Below, piece by piece: positions 15,481 to 23,788 of a stretch of 61,300 nucleotides of DNA (position 1 is the stretch's first letter; every line of letters starts with the position of its first letter). The stretch is from Acidobacteriota bacterium. Its GTDB lineage: Bacteria > Acidobacteriota > Terriglobia > Terriglobales > Acidobacteriaceae. Under the pieces are notes generated by a model. That model was not told the DNA's origin and ran no database searches. It saw nothing but the letters and a program-made list of their open reading frames with translations. The stretch is from the NCBI GenBank assembly GCA_003225455.1, contig QIAB01000073.1, forward strand, positions 1 to 61,300, written 5' to 3'. The translations under genes and the position numbers were made by a program.

Positions 15481-16400
15481 AGCAGCCCCCAATACCAGCG
15501 CAAAAATCGGTTGCCGAAGAAGAACGCGACCATGGCCATACTGCCGAGGAATACGCCGAAGGGCATCTGGTGACGGCGCAAAGCGACGGTGGCCGACTCC
15601 CATGCCCGGCGAAGCGCTTCGCGTGCCGACTCATGTTGCCGAGCCATACGACGACGGGCACGCTTGATCCAGACTGCGAAAACGGTCCAAAGTCCAAAGA
15701 GGGATCCGGCGATCGACGCGGTGAACAGGGTGAAGATTGTCAATTTCATGCCCAGAAAAGCGCCGATCATGGCCATGAGTTTGACATCGCCGAATCCCAT
15801 GCCTTCGACGCCACGAGCCCGAAGATAAATCGCGCCGGCGCCGTAAATAAATGATGCTCCGACCGCGGCTCCCAGAAATGAATCGATAAACGAGAGCAAA
15901 TGTGAGTAGATATCAGAGCTCACTGGAAGCGAAATCAGGCCCGGCAGCAGTTGCGAGGCCAGATCGTTCACCGGCACGATCAAGCTAAATAGAAGTCCCA
16001 CTAACAGACCCGGCAGCGTCATCTTGTCGGGAAGAAGATGGGTTTCCGCATCCGTGAAGATAAGCCCGAGGAGCAGGAATCCGAACACGCAGTATTTCAG
16101 GGTAGCGAGCGTGAGCCCGAAATGCGCATAGCAGGCCACGAACAGCGCGCCCGTCAGAAGCTCCACCATCAGATAGCGAGGCGAGATGCAGGATTTGCAG
16201 TTGCGGCATCGACCCCGAAGAACAAGCCAGCTCAGGACGGGAATGTTGTCATAAAAACGGATCGGCGTCTCACATTCCGGGCAGGCGGAGCCGGGACGCA
16301 CCACCGATAAGTGGCGCGGCAGCCTGTAGATACACACATTCAGGAAGCTGCCGAAAGCCAGCCCAAAGACAAAAATCGCCGATGCTAGAACAGGGTCCAC
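15477..16400 (-). CDS. Prepilin peptidase / N-methyltransferase (type IV pilus, PilD-like)
   Basis: 307 residues, polytopic. It has the N-terminal methylase region with GSFLNVCIYRLPR and the two zinc-type cysteine pairs CPEC and CRNC. The aspartyl protease motifs are FTDAETHLLPD and GMGFGDVKL, which supply the two catalytic Asp residues of the PilD family. The enzyme cleaves the leader from type IV prepilins or type II pseudopilins at the inner membrane and methylates the new N-terminus. The C-terminal extension (RRMARQHESAREALRRAWE) before a last hydrophobic helix is unusual. It is coupled by ATGA to the PAS protein gene. Confidence 0.92.
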   Translation of the reverse strand: MDPVLASAIFVFGLAFGSFLNVCIYRLPRHLSVVRPGSACPECETPIRFYDNIPVLSWLVLRGRCRNCKSCISPRYLMVELLTGALFVACYAHFGLTLATLKYCVFGFLLLGLIFTDAETHLLPDKMTLPGLLVGLLFSLIVPVNDLASQLLPGLISLPVSSDIYSHLLSFIDSFLGAAVGASFIYGAGAIYLRARGVEGMGFGDVKLMAMIGAFLGMKLTIFTLFTASIAGSLFGLWTVFAVWIKRARRRMARQHESAREALRRAWESATVALRRHQMPFGVFLGSMAMVAFFFGNRFLRWYWGLL

Positions 16401-16508
16401 CCGTGCCCTTTATATAAGAGTGCAGATGCCAGTTTGCAGAGATTATAAGTGCATTCCCGGCGTGGAACCTGGGTACTAAAGGCACTGTCCAGGTGGGACT
16501 CGATAACT

Positions 16509-17315
16509 TCAGCTCACGATAATCCCAGCATAACCAACCACCATGTTGCGGTCACCAGAGACATCACCAGAAGTGGCGTATTTGATGAGCTCGGCCTTGG
16601 TTGCGCCCAGGTCGCGGGCGGCGGTGAGCATGGCGACCGTCGGTCCGAAGCCGCACATGCTGATGTGTTCTTTAATAACAACATCGTAGAGTCCGCGCGG
16701 GTTGAGGGCGAGAATCTGGTCGATGGCTTTATGGTCCTTTATGCGGGTGATTTGGTCACTTTCATAATGATTCATGTCACTGGATGCAAGAAGGAGAATC
16801 CGCTCGTGCTGCTTCGAGATGACTTCCGCGATGGCGTTACCAAGACTCTCGAGAGTTTCATAGTGGCCGGTGCCGAGCGCGATCGGAACGAAAGTGACGG
16901 ATGGTTTTAATGCCTGGATAAATGGAAGCTCGACTTCAGCGGCATGTTCGGCGCGATGCGCGTCAGAATCTTCATGGAGTGCGTTGAATTGGTGCTGCAA
17001 ATTCTTCGCAAGTTGCGAATCGATATTTACTTGCCCGAGTGGAGTTTGCCACGCACCGTCGCCCATGATCGCAAGTGGATGGCCCACGCCGGTGTGGTTA
17101 GGGCACATCAGAATACAGCGGGATGTAAGGTCGAGTTTTGCGAAGACTGCGCCGGCAACGTGGCCCGAATACATGTAACCGGCGTGCGGAACCACGCAAC
17201 CAAGCGCCGCGATTGGAGTCTGGCGCGGAGAGAGGTAGGATTGAACGTCGGCGAGCAGAGCTTTGGCATCCCGCGGATAAAAGCGGCCAGCGACCGCTGG
17301 TTGGCGAATGTTCAT
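16509..17315 (-). CDS. MEMO1 / AmmeMemoRadiSam system protein B family
   Basis: About 268 residues. It has the family hallmarks VAGRFYP near the N-terminus, VVPHAGYMYSGHVAG with candidate metal-binding His, and LLASSDMNHYES. The fold resembles class III extradiol dioxygenases, but bacterial members are mostly uncharacterised and often accompany a radical SAM partner, which I do not see here. The ATG at 17315 was chosen; a GTG lies directly before it. It is 50 bp downstream of rsmA on the same strand. Confidence 0.88.
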   Translation of the reverse strand: MNIRQPAVAGRFYPRDAKALLADVQSYLSPRQTPIAALGCVVPHAGYMYSGHVAGAVFAKLDLTSRCILMCPNHTGVGHPLAIMGDGAWQTPLGQVNIDSQLAKNLQHQFNALHEDSDAHRAEHAAEVELPFIQALKPSVTFVPIALGTGHYETLESLGNAIAEVISKQHERILLLASSDMNHYESDQITRIKDHKAIDQILALNPRGLYDVVIKEHISMCGFGPTVAMLTAARDLGATKAELIKYATSGDVSGDRNMVVGYAGIIVS

Positions 17316-17367
17316 CACACATCACTCGCTCTGGCCGGTATGACAGCCCGAAGTCACCTGCAAGCTT

Positions 17368-18231
17368 TCAGCGCGCCGATCCATCTTGCAGCGCACGAAA
17401 CAGGGATGCGCTCTTCTCCAATGACAATGCCTCGGCTCGCACTGTGGGTTTTACCGCAGCCTTTTCCAGGGCGTTGCGCAGAACGTCCGGCGCATACTGC
17501 GATTTGAGATTGTTCCACAGGGTTTTCCGCTTTTGTCCGAATGAAAGTTTCAGGAAATTAATAAACTCTTCTTCACGCACACGGAGATTGTCTAAGCGCG
17601 GAGCAAGCGTCAGCCGAACCACGGTGGAATGCACTTTCGGCGGTGGCGAAAAGGCGCCGGGCGCCAAGGTAAACAAGATCTGCACGCGAGCATAGAGTTG
17701 GGCAGTTGCGGAAAGCAGGCCATAGTCGCGGCTTCCTGGCGCTGCGGCGAGGCGGTCCGCTACTTCTCGCTGCACCATGATCACAATGGTCTGGAAATAC
17801 TGGCGCTGTTCAAACAGCCGCAACAGAATGTCAGAGGTAAGGTAATAGGGAAGATTTCCGACCACGTGGACCGGTTCCGGTTTGAACTCGATGCCGGGCC
17901 GCGTACTGCCCGGTTTCGGACCAAACAAAGTGCTGAAATCAATGGCAAGAATATCGCCTTCAATAATCTCCACACTCGGCCTGAGGGCGAACTTCATGCG
18001 CAATTGAGCTGCCAAGACGCGATCCAGTTCGATGGCGATTAGTCTGCGAGTTCGCGGCGCCAGCAGGGAAGTGATGATCCCTCGTCCCGGCCCGACTTCG
18101 AGGACTGTACCCTGGGAAACATCGCCGAGCGCATCAACAATTCTGCCGGCCGCCGAGTGATCTGCCAAAAAGTGTTGGCCCAATTTGGGTTTACGCGCGC
18201 TGCCCGGAGGTGCTGCGGCAATCTTCGGCAC
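17368..18231 (-). CDS. rsmA: 16S rRNA dimethyladenosine methyltransferase RsmA (KsgA)
   Basis: 287 residues. The class I methyltransferase has KLGQHFLAD at the start, the SAM-binding VLEVGPGRGIIT, GDILAIDF, and the catalytic GNLPYYLTSDIL (NLPY motif). The C-terminal helical domain includes SFGQKRKTLWNNL. The enzyme dimethylates two adjacent adenines near the 3' end of 16S rRNA during 30S maturation. A short insertion (KPGSTRPGIEFKPE) precedes the NLPY motif. It is divergent from glgA. Confidence 0.96.
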   Translation of the reverse strand: MPKIAAAPPGSARKPKLGQHFLADHSAAGRIVDALGDVSQGTVLEVGPGRGIITSLLAPRTRRLIAIELDRVLAAQLRMKFALRPSVEIIEGDILAIDFSTLFGPKPGSTRPGIEFKPEPVHVVGNLPYYLTSDILLRLFEQRQYFQTIVIMVQREVADRLAAAPGSRDYGLLSATAQLYARVQILFTLAPGAFSPPPKVHSTVVRLTLAPRLDNLRVREEEFINFLKLSFGQKRKTLWNNLKSQYAPDVLRNALEKAAVKPTVRAEALSLEKSASLFRALQDGSAR

Positions 18232-18368
18232 ATTGACCCTCTTTCTTCCCGGCGTTTAGACTGACAAGTTGTCCTGCAAACTCATCTGCGGAGCGATGCT
18301 ACCCTGGCACTCATTATGATAGCGTGCGCCGCAGAAACCGGGCGACCAGTTTACAAGGAGCAGTCTTC

Positions 18369-19883
18369 ATGCATATTGCGTTTGCGGCTTCGGAATGCGT
18401 GCCTTTTTCCAAAACCGGTGGGTTGGGCGACGTTGTCGGCGCTCTACCTCGAGCGCTGGCCGAGCTAGGGCATCAGGTCAGCGTTTATGTTCCACGATAT
18501 CGCCAGACCAAACTGAGCGACGCGCAGACGGTGGTACGGAGCATCACGGTACCGTTCGACGATCGCTATCGCTTCTGCTCAGTTGTGTCTGGGGGCAATC
18601 ATTCCGGCGTGCGGTTTTATTTTGTGGAATATCCACCGTTTTTTGATCGCGACGCGCTGTATGGCACTTCGGCGGGCGATTATCCCGACAATGCGGAGCG
18701 GTTCGCTCTCTTCTCACGGGCGGTGCTGGAAGCCTCCAAGATTCTGGGTGTGCCGCATGTGTTTCATTGCCATGATTGGCAGTCGGCTCTGATTCCGATC
18801 TTGTTGCGGACACAGTATGCGGAGGATCCCGCGTTTCGCGATGTAGCGACTGTTTTTACTATCCACAATATGGGTTACCAGGGACTGTTCCCGCCCGACA
18901 CTTTGCCGCTGCTCACGCTTCCGTGGGATTTGTTCACCATCTCCAAGATGGAGTTTTTCGGCAATGTGAACTTTTTGAAGGGAGCGCTGGTTTATTCCGA
19001 CTTCGTTACTACGGTCAGCCGCAAGTACAGCCAGGAAATCCAGACTACTGAATTCGGATTCGGCCTGGAAGGCGTGTTGCGCGACCGCGCCTCTACCGTG
19101 ACTGGAATTTTGAACGGCGTAGATTACGACGAGTGGAGCCCGCAGACGGATAAGTTCATCGCAGCGCATTATTCGCCGCAAGACCTCGGCGGTAAGCTGT
19201 CCTGCAAACGCGATCTGTTGGCGGCATTTGGAGTAACAAACGCCGATCCGCGATTGCCGGTGATTGGCATTGTCTCCCGCTTCGCTGCGCAAAAAGGCTT
19301 CGACTTGATCTCACAAATTATGGATCGACTGGCGCGCGAGGAGATGATCGTTGTCGCCCTTGGCGCGGGCGACAAGCAATATGAAGAAATGTTTGTGCGT
19401 CTGAATAAGCAGTTCCCGCACAAGATTGCTGTAAAAGTTGCATACGATAATGCGGTCGCACACAAGATCGAGGCCGGCAGCGATATGTTTCTGATGCCTT
19501 CGAAATATGAGCCGTGCGGCCTCAATCAAATTTACAGCTTGAAGTACGGAACCGTTCCAATTGTGCGTGCTACCGGCGGTCTGGACGATACGATTGAACC
19601 TTGGGACGCGCGAACTGGACGAGGCACCGGGTTCAAATTTACCGAGTACAGCGGAGAAGCGCTCCTGCGCACCATCAAACAGGCTTTGCAGGCGTTTCAC
19701 GATCAGAATTCCTGGCAGACGCTCATGCGCAATGGGATGAAAAGAGATTTTTCCTGGAATGCTTCGGCGAAAGAATACGTTCGAGTTTACGACCGTGCGC
19801 GGCAGACCAGAGGAGCACTGGTACACGAACCGCCAGAGGAGTTCGCCGGAGTGGCCAGTGTTTCGCATCAACTGGCAAAGTAA
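18369..19883 (+). CDS. glgA: Glycogen synthase (ADP-glucose type, GT5)
   Basis: 504 residues. It has the KTGGLGDV ADP-glucose-binding loop at residues 15-22, HCHDWQSALIP, TVFTIHNMGYQG, and the C-terminal PSKYEPCGLNQIYSLKYGTVPI region typical of bacterial starch/glycogen synthases. It extends alpha-1,4-glucan chains from ADP-glucose. The start was chosen at ATG 18369 because AAGGAG at 18355-18360 precedes it. It is a single gene with the tRNA-Glu 78 bp downstream, and other glycogen genes are not visible. Confidence 0.95.
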   Translation: MHIAFAASECVPFSKTGGLGDVVGALPRALAELGHQVSVYVPRYRQTKLSDAQTVVRSITVPFDDRYRFCSVVSGGNHSGVRFYFVEYPPFFDRDALYGTSAGDYPDNAERFALFSRAVLEASKILGVPHVFHCHDWQSALIPILLRTQYAEDPAFRDVATVFTIHNMGYQGLFPPDTLPLLTLPWDLFTISKMEFFGNVNFLKGALVYSDFVTTVSRKYSQEIQTTEFGFGLEGVLRDRASTVTGILNGVDYDEWSPQTDKFIAAHYSPQDLGGKLSCKRDLLAAFGVTNADPRLPVIGIVSRFAAQKGFDLISQIMDRLAREEMIVVALGAGDKQYEEMFVRLNKQFPHKIAVKVAYDNAVAHKIEAGSDMFLMPSKYEPCGLNQIYSLKYGTVPIVRATGGLDDTIEPWDARTGRGTGFKFTEYSGEALLRTIKQALQAFHDQNSWQTLMRNGMKRDFSWNASAKEYVRVYDRARQTRGALVHEPPEEFAGVASVSHQLAK

Positions 19884-19961
19884 TCTGGCGGCGTAGCGCG
19901 CTTTTTGACTCTCGATTGGGCGGCTGTTACGATCAACTCAGCCGCAGGCGCCCGCCTGATC

Positions 19962-20039
19962 GTCCCCGTCGTCTAGCCTGGCCTAGGACATCGCCCTTTC
20001 ACGGCGGTAACACGGGTTCAAATCCCGTCGGGGACGCCA
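19962..20039 (+). tRNA. tRNA-Glu (anticodon TTC)
   Basis: The acceptor stem GTCCCCG pairs with CGGGGAC at 20029-20035. The anticodon loop CTTTCAC carries TTC, GGTTCAAAT forms the T loop, and CCA is encoded. An integrase fragment follows within 60 bp, so the 3' end may be an old integration site. Confidence 0.95.
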
Positions 20040-20097
20040 ACAAAATAAAGCAGTTCCGCGAAATCGCTTTTTCTCTTCATGATCCAATATGATCCAC

Positions 20098-20369
20098 TTA
20101 GCCGGACTTGGCTTCCGAATCCAAGCCCTTTCTCACCAATTTGACCAAATTCCCTTGAGCCTCGCGTTTCTGTGGCCCCACAGCTTGCATGTAAACATCG
20201 GTCGTGACCTTCAGGCTTGCGTGACGAAGCAACTCTTGCACAACTTTTGGATTCTCTCCATTCGCATGACATCCCGTTCGCGAGGAGTAAGTGACTCGTA
20301 ACGCTCTCGGAACTCCTGCATCTCGGCGCGTTGGGACAGAGCGACCCTGCTGCGTTCCAGGGCTGGCAT
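20098..20369 (-). pseudogene. Scar: FixJ-type regulator fragment joined to tyrosine integrase C-terminus
   Basis: From 20271 down to 20098 the minus strand encodes the end of a phage-type tyrosine recombinase, ENPKVVQELLRHASLKVTTD then VYMQAVGPQKREAQ, including the His of the LLRHAS box, but the catalytic Arg region and N-terminus are missing. Directly upstream, in another frame (20369 to about 20265), the DNA reads RAEMQEFRERYESLTPRERD, the linker and start of the LuxR-type helix-turn-helix of FixJ-family response regulators. Neither part is complete. The position next to tRNA-Glu fits the residue of an excised or decayed island. Confidence 0.75.
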
Positions 20370-20439
20370 CCCGGTGTGAACGTTCCCCAAAATTCTCCCC
20401 GAGACACAACCCTGTCGTGCCCCGCGCTATACTGTTTCT

Positions 20440-21765
20440 ATGCCGGCCGCGCCCTCCAAAACCTTCTACCTCGAAACCTTCGGCTGCCAGATGAACGTCC
20501 ATGACTCGGAGAAAGTCATCGGCACGCTCATCTCTCAGGGCTATCGCCAGGTTTCGACGGTCGAAGATGCCGGCCTGATCCTCTACAACACCTGTTCCAT
20601 CCGCGACAAGGCCGAGCAGAAAGTCTTCCATCGCCTCGCCGACTACAAAAAGCTTCAGGCGCAAGGGAAAAAATTCGCTGTTCTCGGATGCGTCGCCCAG
20701 CAAGAGGGGGAGAAAATTTTCGAGCGCGCGCCGCACGTGTCCATGGTCTGCGGATCAGCTTCATATCGCAATCTGCCGCAGATGCTGGTCCAAATCGAGG
20801 CAGGGAAGCGCGCCACCGGTCTCGACGATCGCGAGACCGACGAGTGCTTCGAAACCGAGTTCACCTCGCGCAGCAACCCGCATCGCGGATACATCACCAT
20901 CATCGAAGGCTGCGACAAATTCTGCGCCTACTGCGTCGTTCCCTTCACCCGCGGCAAAGAGCGCAGCCGCACTTCCGGCTCCGTCCTTGCCGAAGCCCGC
21001 CAGATGGCCGATCTCGGCTACAGCGAAATTCAGCTCCTCGGCCAGAACGTAAATTCCTACAAAGATCCGGCAGGGAAGTGCTCCTTCGCCGAACTCCTCG
21101 CCGCCGTCGCGGAAGTTCCCGGCATCAAGCGCGTGCGTTTCACCACTTCCCATCCCCGCGACTTCGGCCCCGACATCGTCCAAGCCATCGAGTCCGTTCC
21201 CACTCTCTGCGATCACGTCCACTTGCCGGTGCAGAGCGGTTCCACTCGCGTGCTCGATGCCATGCAGCGCCTTTACACGCGCGAGCAGTACCTCGAGCGC
21301 ATTTCATGGATGAAAGCCGCCAAGCGCGAAATCAGCATCACAACCGACATCATCGTCGGCTTCCCCGGCGAGACCGAATCCGAGTTTCAGGAAACCCTTT
21401 CGCTGCTCGATGAAGTCCAATATGACGGAATCTTCGGCTTCAAGTTCTCGCCCCGGCCCAACACACCGGCGCTGAAGCTAGAAGACGCCATCCCGGACGC
21501 AGAGAAAGCTCGCCGGCTGACGGCCCTGCAAGAAAAGCAGCGTGATATCCAAATGCGCAAAAATGCATCCAACTTAGGCAGAGTATTTGAAGTAATGGTT
21601 GAAGGGAAGAACGAAGCCCGCGCCCAGTGGATCGGCCGCACTTCGCAGAACAAAGTCATGAACTTCAAAGCCCCCAACGGCGCCGTTCCCGAGGTAGGCG
21701 TCTATGTCTCAGTGGTTACCACCGCGACTTTTCCCAACAGCCTCGCCGGCGAAATGGTGATATAA
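20440..21765 (+). CDS. miaB: tRNA-2-methylthio-N6-dimethylallyladenosine synthase MiaB
   Basis: 441 residues. It has the N-terminal methylthiotransferase domain with three cluster cysteines (ETFGCQMN, NTCSIRD, LGCVAQ). The radical SAM motif CDKFCAYC is near residue 155, then IQLLGQNVNSY and the C-terminal TRAM domain. It uses two 4Fe-4S clusters and SAM to add a methylthio group to i6A37 of tRNAs reading UNN codons. The length and motif order are standard. It is followed 27 bp later by the DUF151 gene, so the two may be co-transcribed. Confidence 0.96.
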   Translation: MPAAPSKTFYLETFGCQMNVHDSEKVIGTLISQGYRQVSTVEDAGLILYNTCSIRDKAEQKVFHRLADYKKLQAQGKKFAVLGCVAQQEGEKIFERAPHVSMVCGSASYRNLPQMLVQIEAGKRATGLDDRETDECFETEFTSRSNPHRGYITIIEGCDKFCAYCVVPFTRGKERSRTSGSVLAEARQMADLGYSEIQLLGQNVNSYKDPAGKCSFAELLAAVAEVPGIKRVRFTTSHPRDFGPDIVQAIESVPTLCDHVHLPVQSGSTRVLDAMQRLYTREQYLERISWMKAAKREISITTDIIVGFPGETESEFQETLSLLDEVQYDGIFGFKFSPRPNTPALKLEDAIPDAEKARRLTALQEKQRDIQMRKNASNLGRVFEVMVEGKNEARAQWIGRTSQNKVMNFKAPNGAVPEVGVYVSVVTTATFPNSLAGEMVI

Positions 21766-21792
21766 GAACCTATTGACGCACCGGAGTTCACG

Positions 21793-22278
21793 ATGGAAGT
21801 CGAAATGAAAATCCGTGGCCTGTTGATGGACCCAGTGACGAATATGCCCATCGTGATCCTGAAAGATTCGGGCAGCGACACCGTCTTGCCCATCTGGGTC
21901 GGGATTTACGAGGCCAACGCCATTGCCTTAGAGATTGAAAAAGTCAGTACGCCGCGGCCGATGACCCACGATCTCATCAAGAACGTTCTGACCGGGCTGG
22001 ATGCGCAAGTACATAAAGTAGTGGTTACAGAGTTGCGCGAAGACACCTTCTACGCCGTGATTTGGCTGGAGCGGGATGGCCATCCCATCAGCATCGATTC
22101 GCGCCCCTCCGATGCGCTGGCTTTGGCGCTGCGCGTGGATTGCCCAATCTTCGTGGATGATGAAGTATTGAAAAACTCCAAGGTTGCCGCCAACGCCTCC
22201 GACCGCGTCACCACCGACGAGCTGCGCAAGTGGCTCGAAGGGCTGAATGACGAGGACCTGGGACGCTACAAGATGTGA
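21793..22278 (+). CDS. Bifunctional nuclease family (DUF151) protein
   Basis: 161 residues. The DUF151 core is clear: DSGSDTVLPIWVGIYEANAIAL, PMTHDLIKNVL, TFYAVIWLERDG and SIDSRPSDALALALR. Plant and bacterial homologues have been reported as nucleases (BFN family), but the bacterial role is not settled. A short C-terminal tail ends in LNDEDLGRYKM. It is close behind miaB on the same strand. Confidence 0.88.
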   Translation: MEVEMKIRGLLMDPVTNMPIVILKDSGSDTVLPIWVGIYEANAIALEIEKVSTPRPMTHDLIKNVLTGLDAQVHKVVVTELREDTFYAVIWLERDGHPISIDSRPSDALALALRVDCPIFVDDEVLKNSKVAANASDRVTTDELRKWLEGLNDEDLGRYKM

Positions 22279-22425
22279 CCCCGTTCCGCGCGCCCGAGCC
22301 GGGCGTCGGATCCGGGCGTCCGATCCGCAGATGTCATCCTGACCGACGTAACGACCCCAATAAAGCCTCATTGCGATGCCATCCCGAGTCAGGAAAATCC
22401 TTATTGCGATGTCATCCTGGAGGCA

Positions 22426-22453
22426 GGGAATCCTTCGCTCGCGAAGGATTCCC
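22426..22453. repeat. Perfect 12-bp hairpin in a TCATCCTG-type repeat
   Basis: GGGAATCCTTCG pairs with CGAAGGATTCCC around a CTCG loop. It lies in a run of GTCATCCTG/GCCATCCCG units. Confidence 0.75.
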
Positions 22454-22545
22454 AACGAAGGATCTATGCATTTAGCCCTATGAATTCAGCACGTAGCGCC
22501 TGCCTCCGCGTACTTTACATAATACTTGTTATCGGACATTGAATG

Positions 22546-22638
22546 CCTGAGCGCACTCGAAGGGTTGTCGAATGTATCCCCAGCGCAGCCGAGGGATCGG
22601 ACAAAATGCAGATCGCCGGCGCCATAGAATCGCTGCAG
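22546..22638 (+). repeat. 93-bp direct repeat, copy 1
   Basis: Starts CCTGAGCGCACTCGAAGGGT and ends GAATCGCTGCAG. The second copy at 22770-22862 differs at only a few positions. Confidence 0.85.
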
Positions 22639-22648
22639 CTCGCATAGC

Positions 22649-22730
22649 GCCGGCATCCTGCCGGCAAACCGATTAAATCGCTTCAGGTCGCGAGGCATGG
22701 TGGAACGCGTAGCGCCGGCATCCTGCCGGC
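22649..22730. repeat. Two reversed palindrome-B elements
   Basis: 22649-22665 and 22714-22730 both read GCCGGCATCCTGCCGGC, preceded by TAGC and followed by AA. Reversed, this is the B element with its GCTA tail. Confidence 0.75.
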
Positions 22731-22769
22731 AACTGAATCAGCCAAAGACGAGCAAGGGCGAGTCTGAGT

Positions 22770-22862
22770 CCTGAGCGCAGTCGAAGGGTTGTCGAATGTA
22801 TCCCGAGCCCAGCCGAGGGATCTGACAAAATGCAGATCGCCGGCGCCATAGAATCGCTGCAG
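22770..22862 (+). repeat. 93-bp direct repeat, copy 2
   Basis: Near-identical to 22546-22638, ending at the same GAATCGCTGCAG. Confidence 0.85.
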
Positions 22863-22959
22863 AGGCATGGGGAAATAATGCAGAAGCCATCCAATAAGTC
22901 TTGTATAATGAATGTATTGCAAGCATAAAGATTTCGCAAATAAAACCTTGGCGTTTTCG

Positions 22960-22971
22960 CTAGTATACTAG
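22960..22971. promoter_or_regulatory. 12-bp perfect palindrome, candidate GntR operator
   Basis: CTAGTATACTAG lies 25 bp upstream of the regulator's start and contains the GT..AC half-site pattern of GntR-family operators. TATACT inside it could serve as a -10. Autoregulation is inferred from position. Confidence 0.5.
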
Positions 22972-22996
22972 TTGTGTTTTGTTCAAGGAGCTTGAA

Positions 22997-23788
22997 ATGA
23001 GAGCACGGACTTTGCATAGAACTCAGCCAGTCGGAAGTCAGGTCAGAAAGTCAACTCTTGACTCGAACAGCGCGCAAGTACAATCCGACGATTTCCGTTT
23101 TCGTCCTCAGGCCAGCATTAGTCGTTTCGATGTTCTCGGTCGAATTGTTGATCTGATTACTGATCTCAAGCTGCCTCAGGATCAATTTACATCGGAAACA
23201 GAGCTCGCGATGCTTTTGGGCCTGCCAGGCAGAACGCCAAGTGTGCGAGAGGCGTTAGCTTTACTCGCCCGTGATGGGCTCGTACAACCATATCCTCAGC
23301 GCGGCTATTTTGTTCCGCGAATCACTGCGGAGCAGGCAGAGGAAATTCTATTACTTAGACTCTCCATTTCTAAGACGATCATTACCAGACTAACGTCGAG
23401 AGCTTCCTCACCGGAGCTTGTCGTGGCTGAGCAATTGTGTGCCGAGCTCACGTCGCGCGGCACTCAATCATTTTTGAAGAGCGAGACTGCTTACTGGAAT
23501 GAGCTAGCAAGGCGGGGCGGCTTTATTTTCGCCGTGCAAAATATCAACACCTTGGGTGACCAATTGCGCATTTTTCATGCGAACCACCCCCTTCCCGATG
23601 AGATCATCGACGTGACAGCTAGTCAGTACCAACGGGTTTTGCATTACATCACTAACCACAACAGCGAAGGTGCAATCGCAGCGGTGCAGGACAATTTCCA
23701 ATTACGGCGAAACATCCTTAAACGAGCTCCAGTAGCGGCAGCCGATTCGGCCGCATTGCAGAGTGAGCAATTCGCGTCGGCTAGGTAG
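22997..23788 (+). CDS. GntR-family transcriptional regulator
   Basis: 263 residues from ATG 22997, chosen for AAGGAG at 22985-22990. After a basic N-terminal tail comes a winged helix-turn-helix, FTSETELAMLLGLPGRTPSV then REALALLARDGLVQPYPQRG. A helical C-terminal domain (about 110-250) resembles the ligand-binding half of FadR/FCD-like regulators, but the metal-binding His set is not obvious. The 3' end overlaps the convergent amine oxidase gene by 8 bp. It may control that gene and itself through the palindrome at 22960. Base composition here is lower in GC than in neighbouring core genes. Confidence 0.75.
   Translation: MRARTLHRTQPVGSQVRKSTLDSNSAQVQSDDFRFRPQASISRFDVLGRIVDLITDLKLPQDQFTSETELAMLLGLPGRTPSVREALALLARDGLVQPYPQRGYFVPRITAEQAEEILLLRLSISKTIITRLTSRASSPELVVAEQLCAELTSRGTQSFLKSETAYWNELARRGGFIFAVQNINTLGDQLRIFHANHPLPDEIIDVTASQYQRVLHYITNHNSEGAIAAVQDNFQLRRNILKRAPVAAADSAALQSEQFASAR

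Larger units (their letters stand above)
22279..22959. other. Repeat-dense intergenic region without a gene
   Basis: About 680 bp built largely from dispersed repeats: GTCATCCTG-type units (22333-22470) with a 12-bp hairpin, two 93-bp direct repeats (22546 and 22770), and two reversed palindrome-B elements between them. No convincing reading frame. It marks the left edge of the accessory-looking stretch ending at tRNA-Ala. Confidence 0.7.

Noticed and set aside
20098-20736. 212-codon minus-strand frame treated as one gene
   Set aside because: Only its last 57 or so codons resemble an integrase; the upstream part is antisense to miaB or a regulator fragment in another frame.
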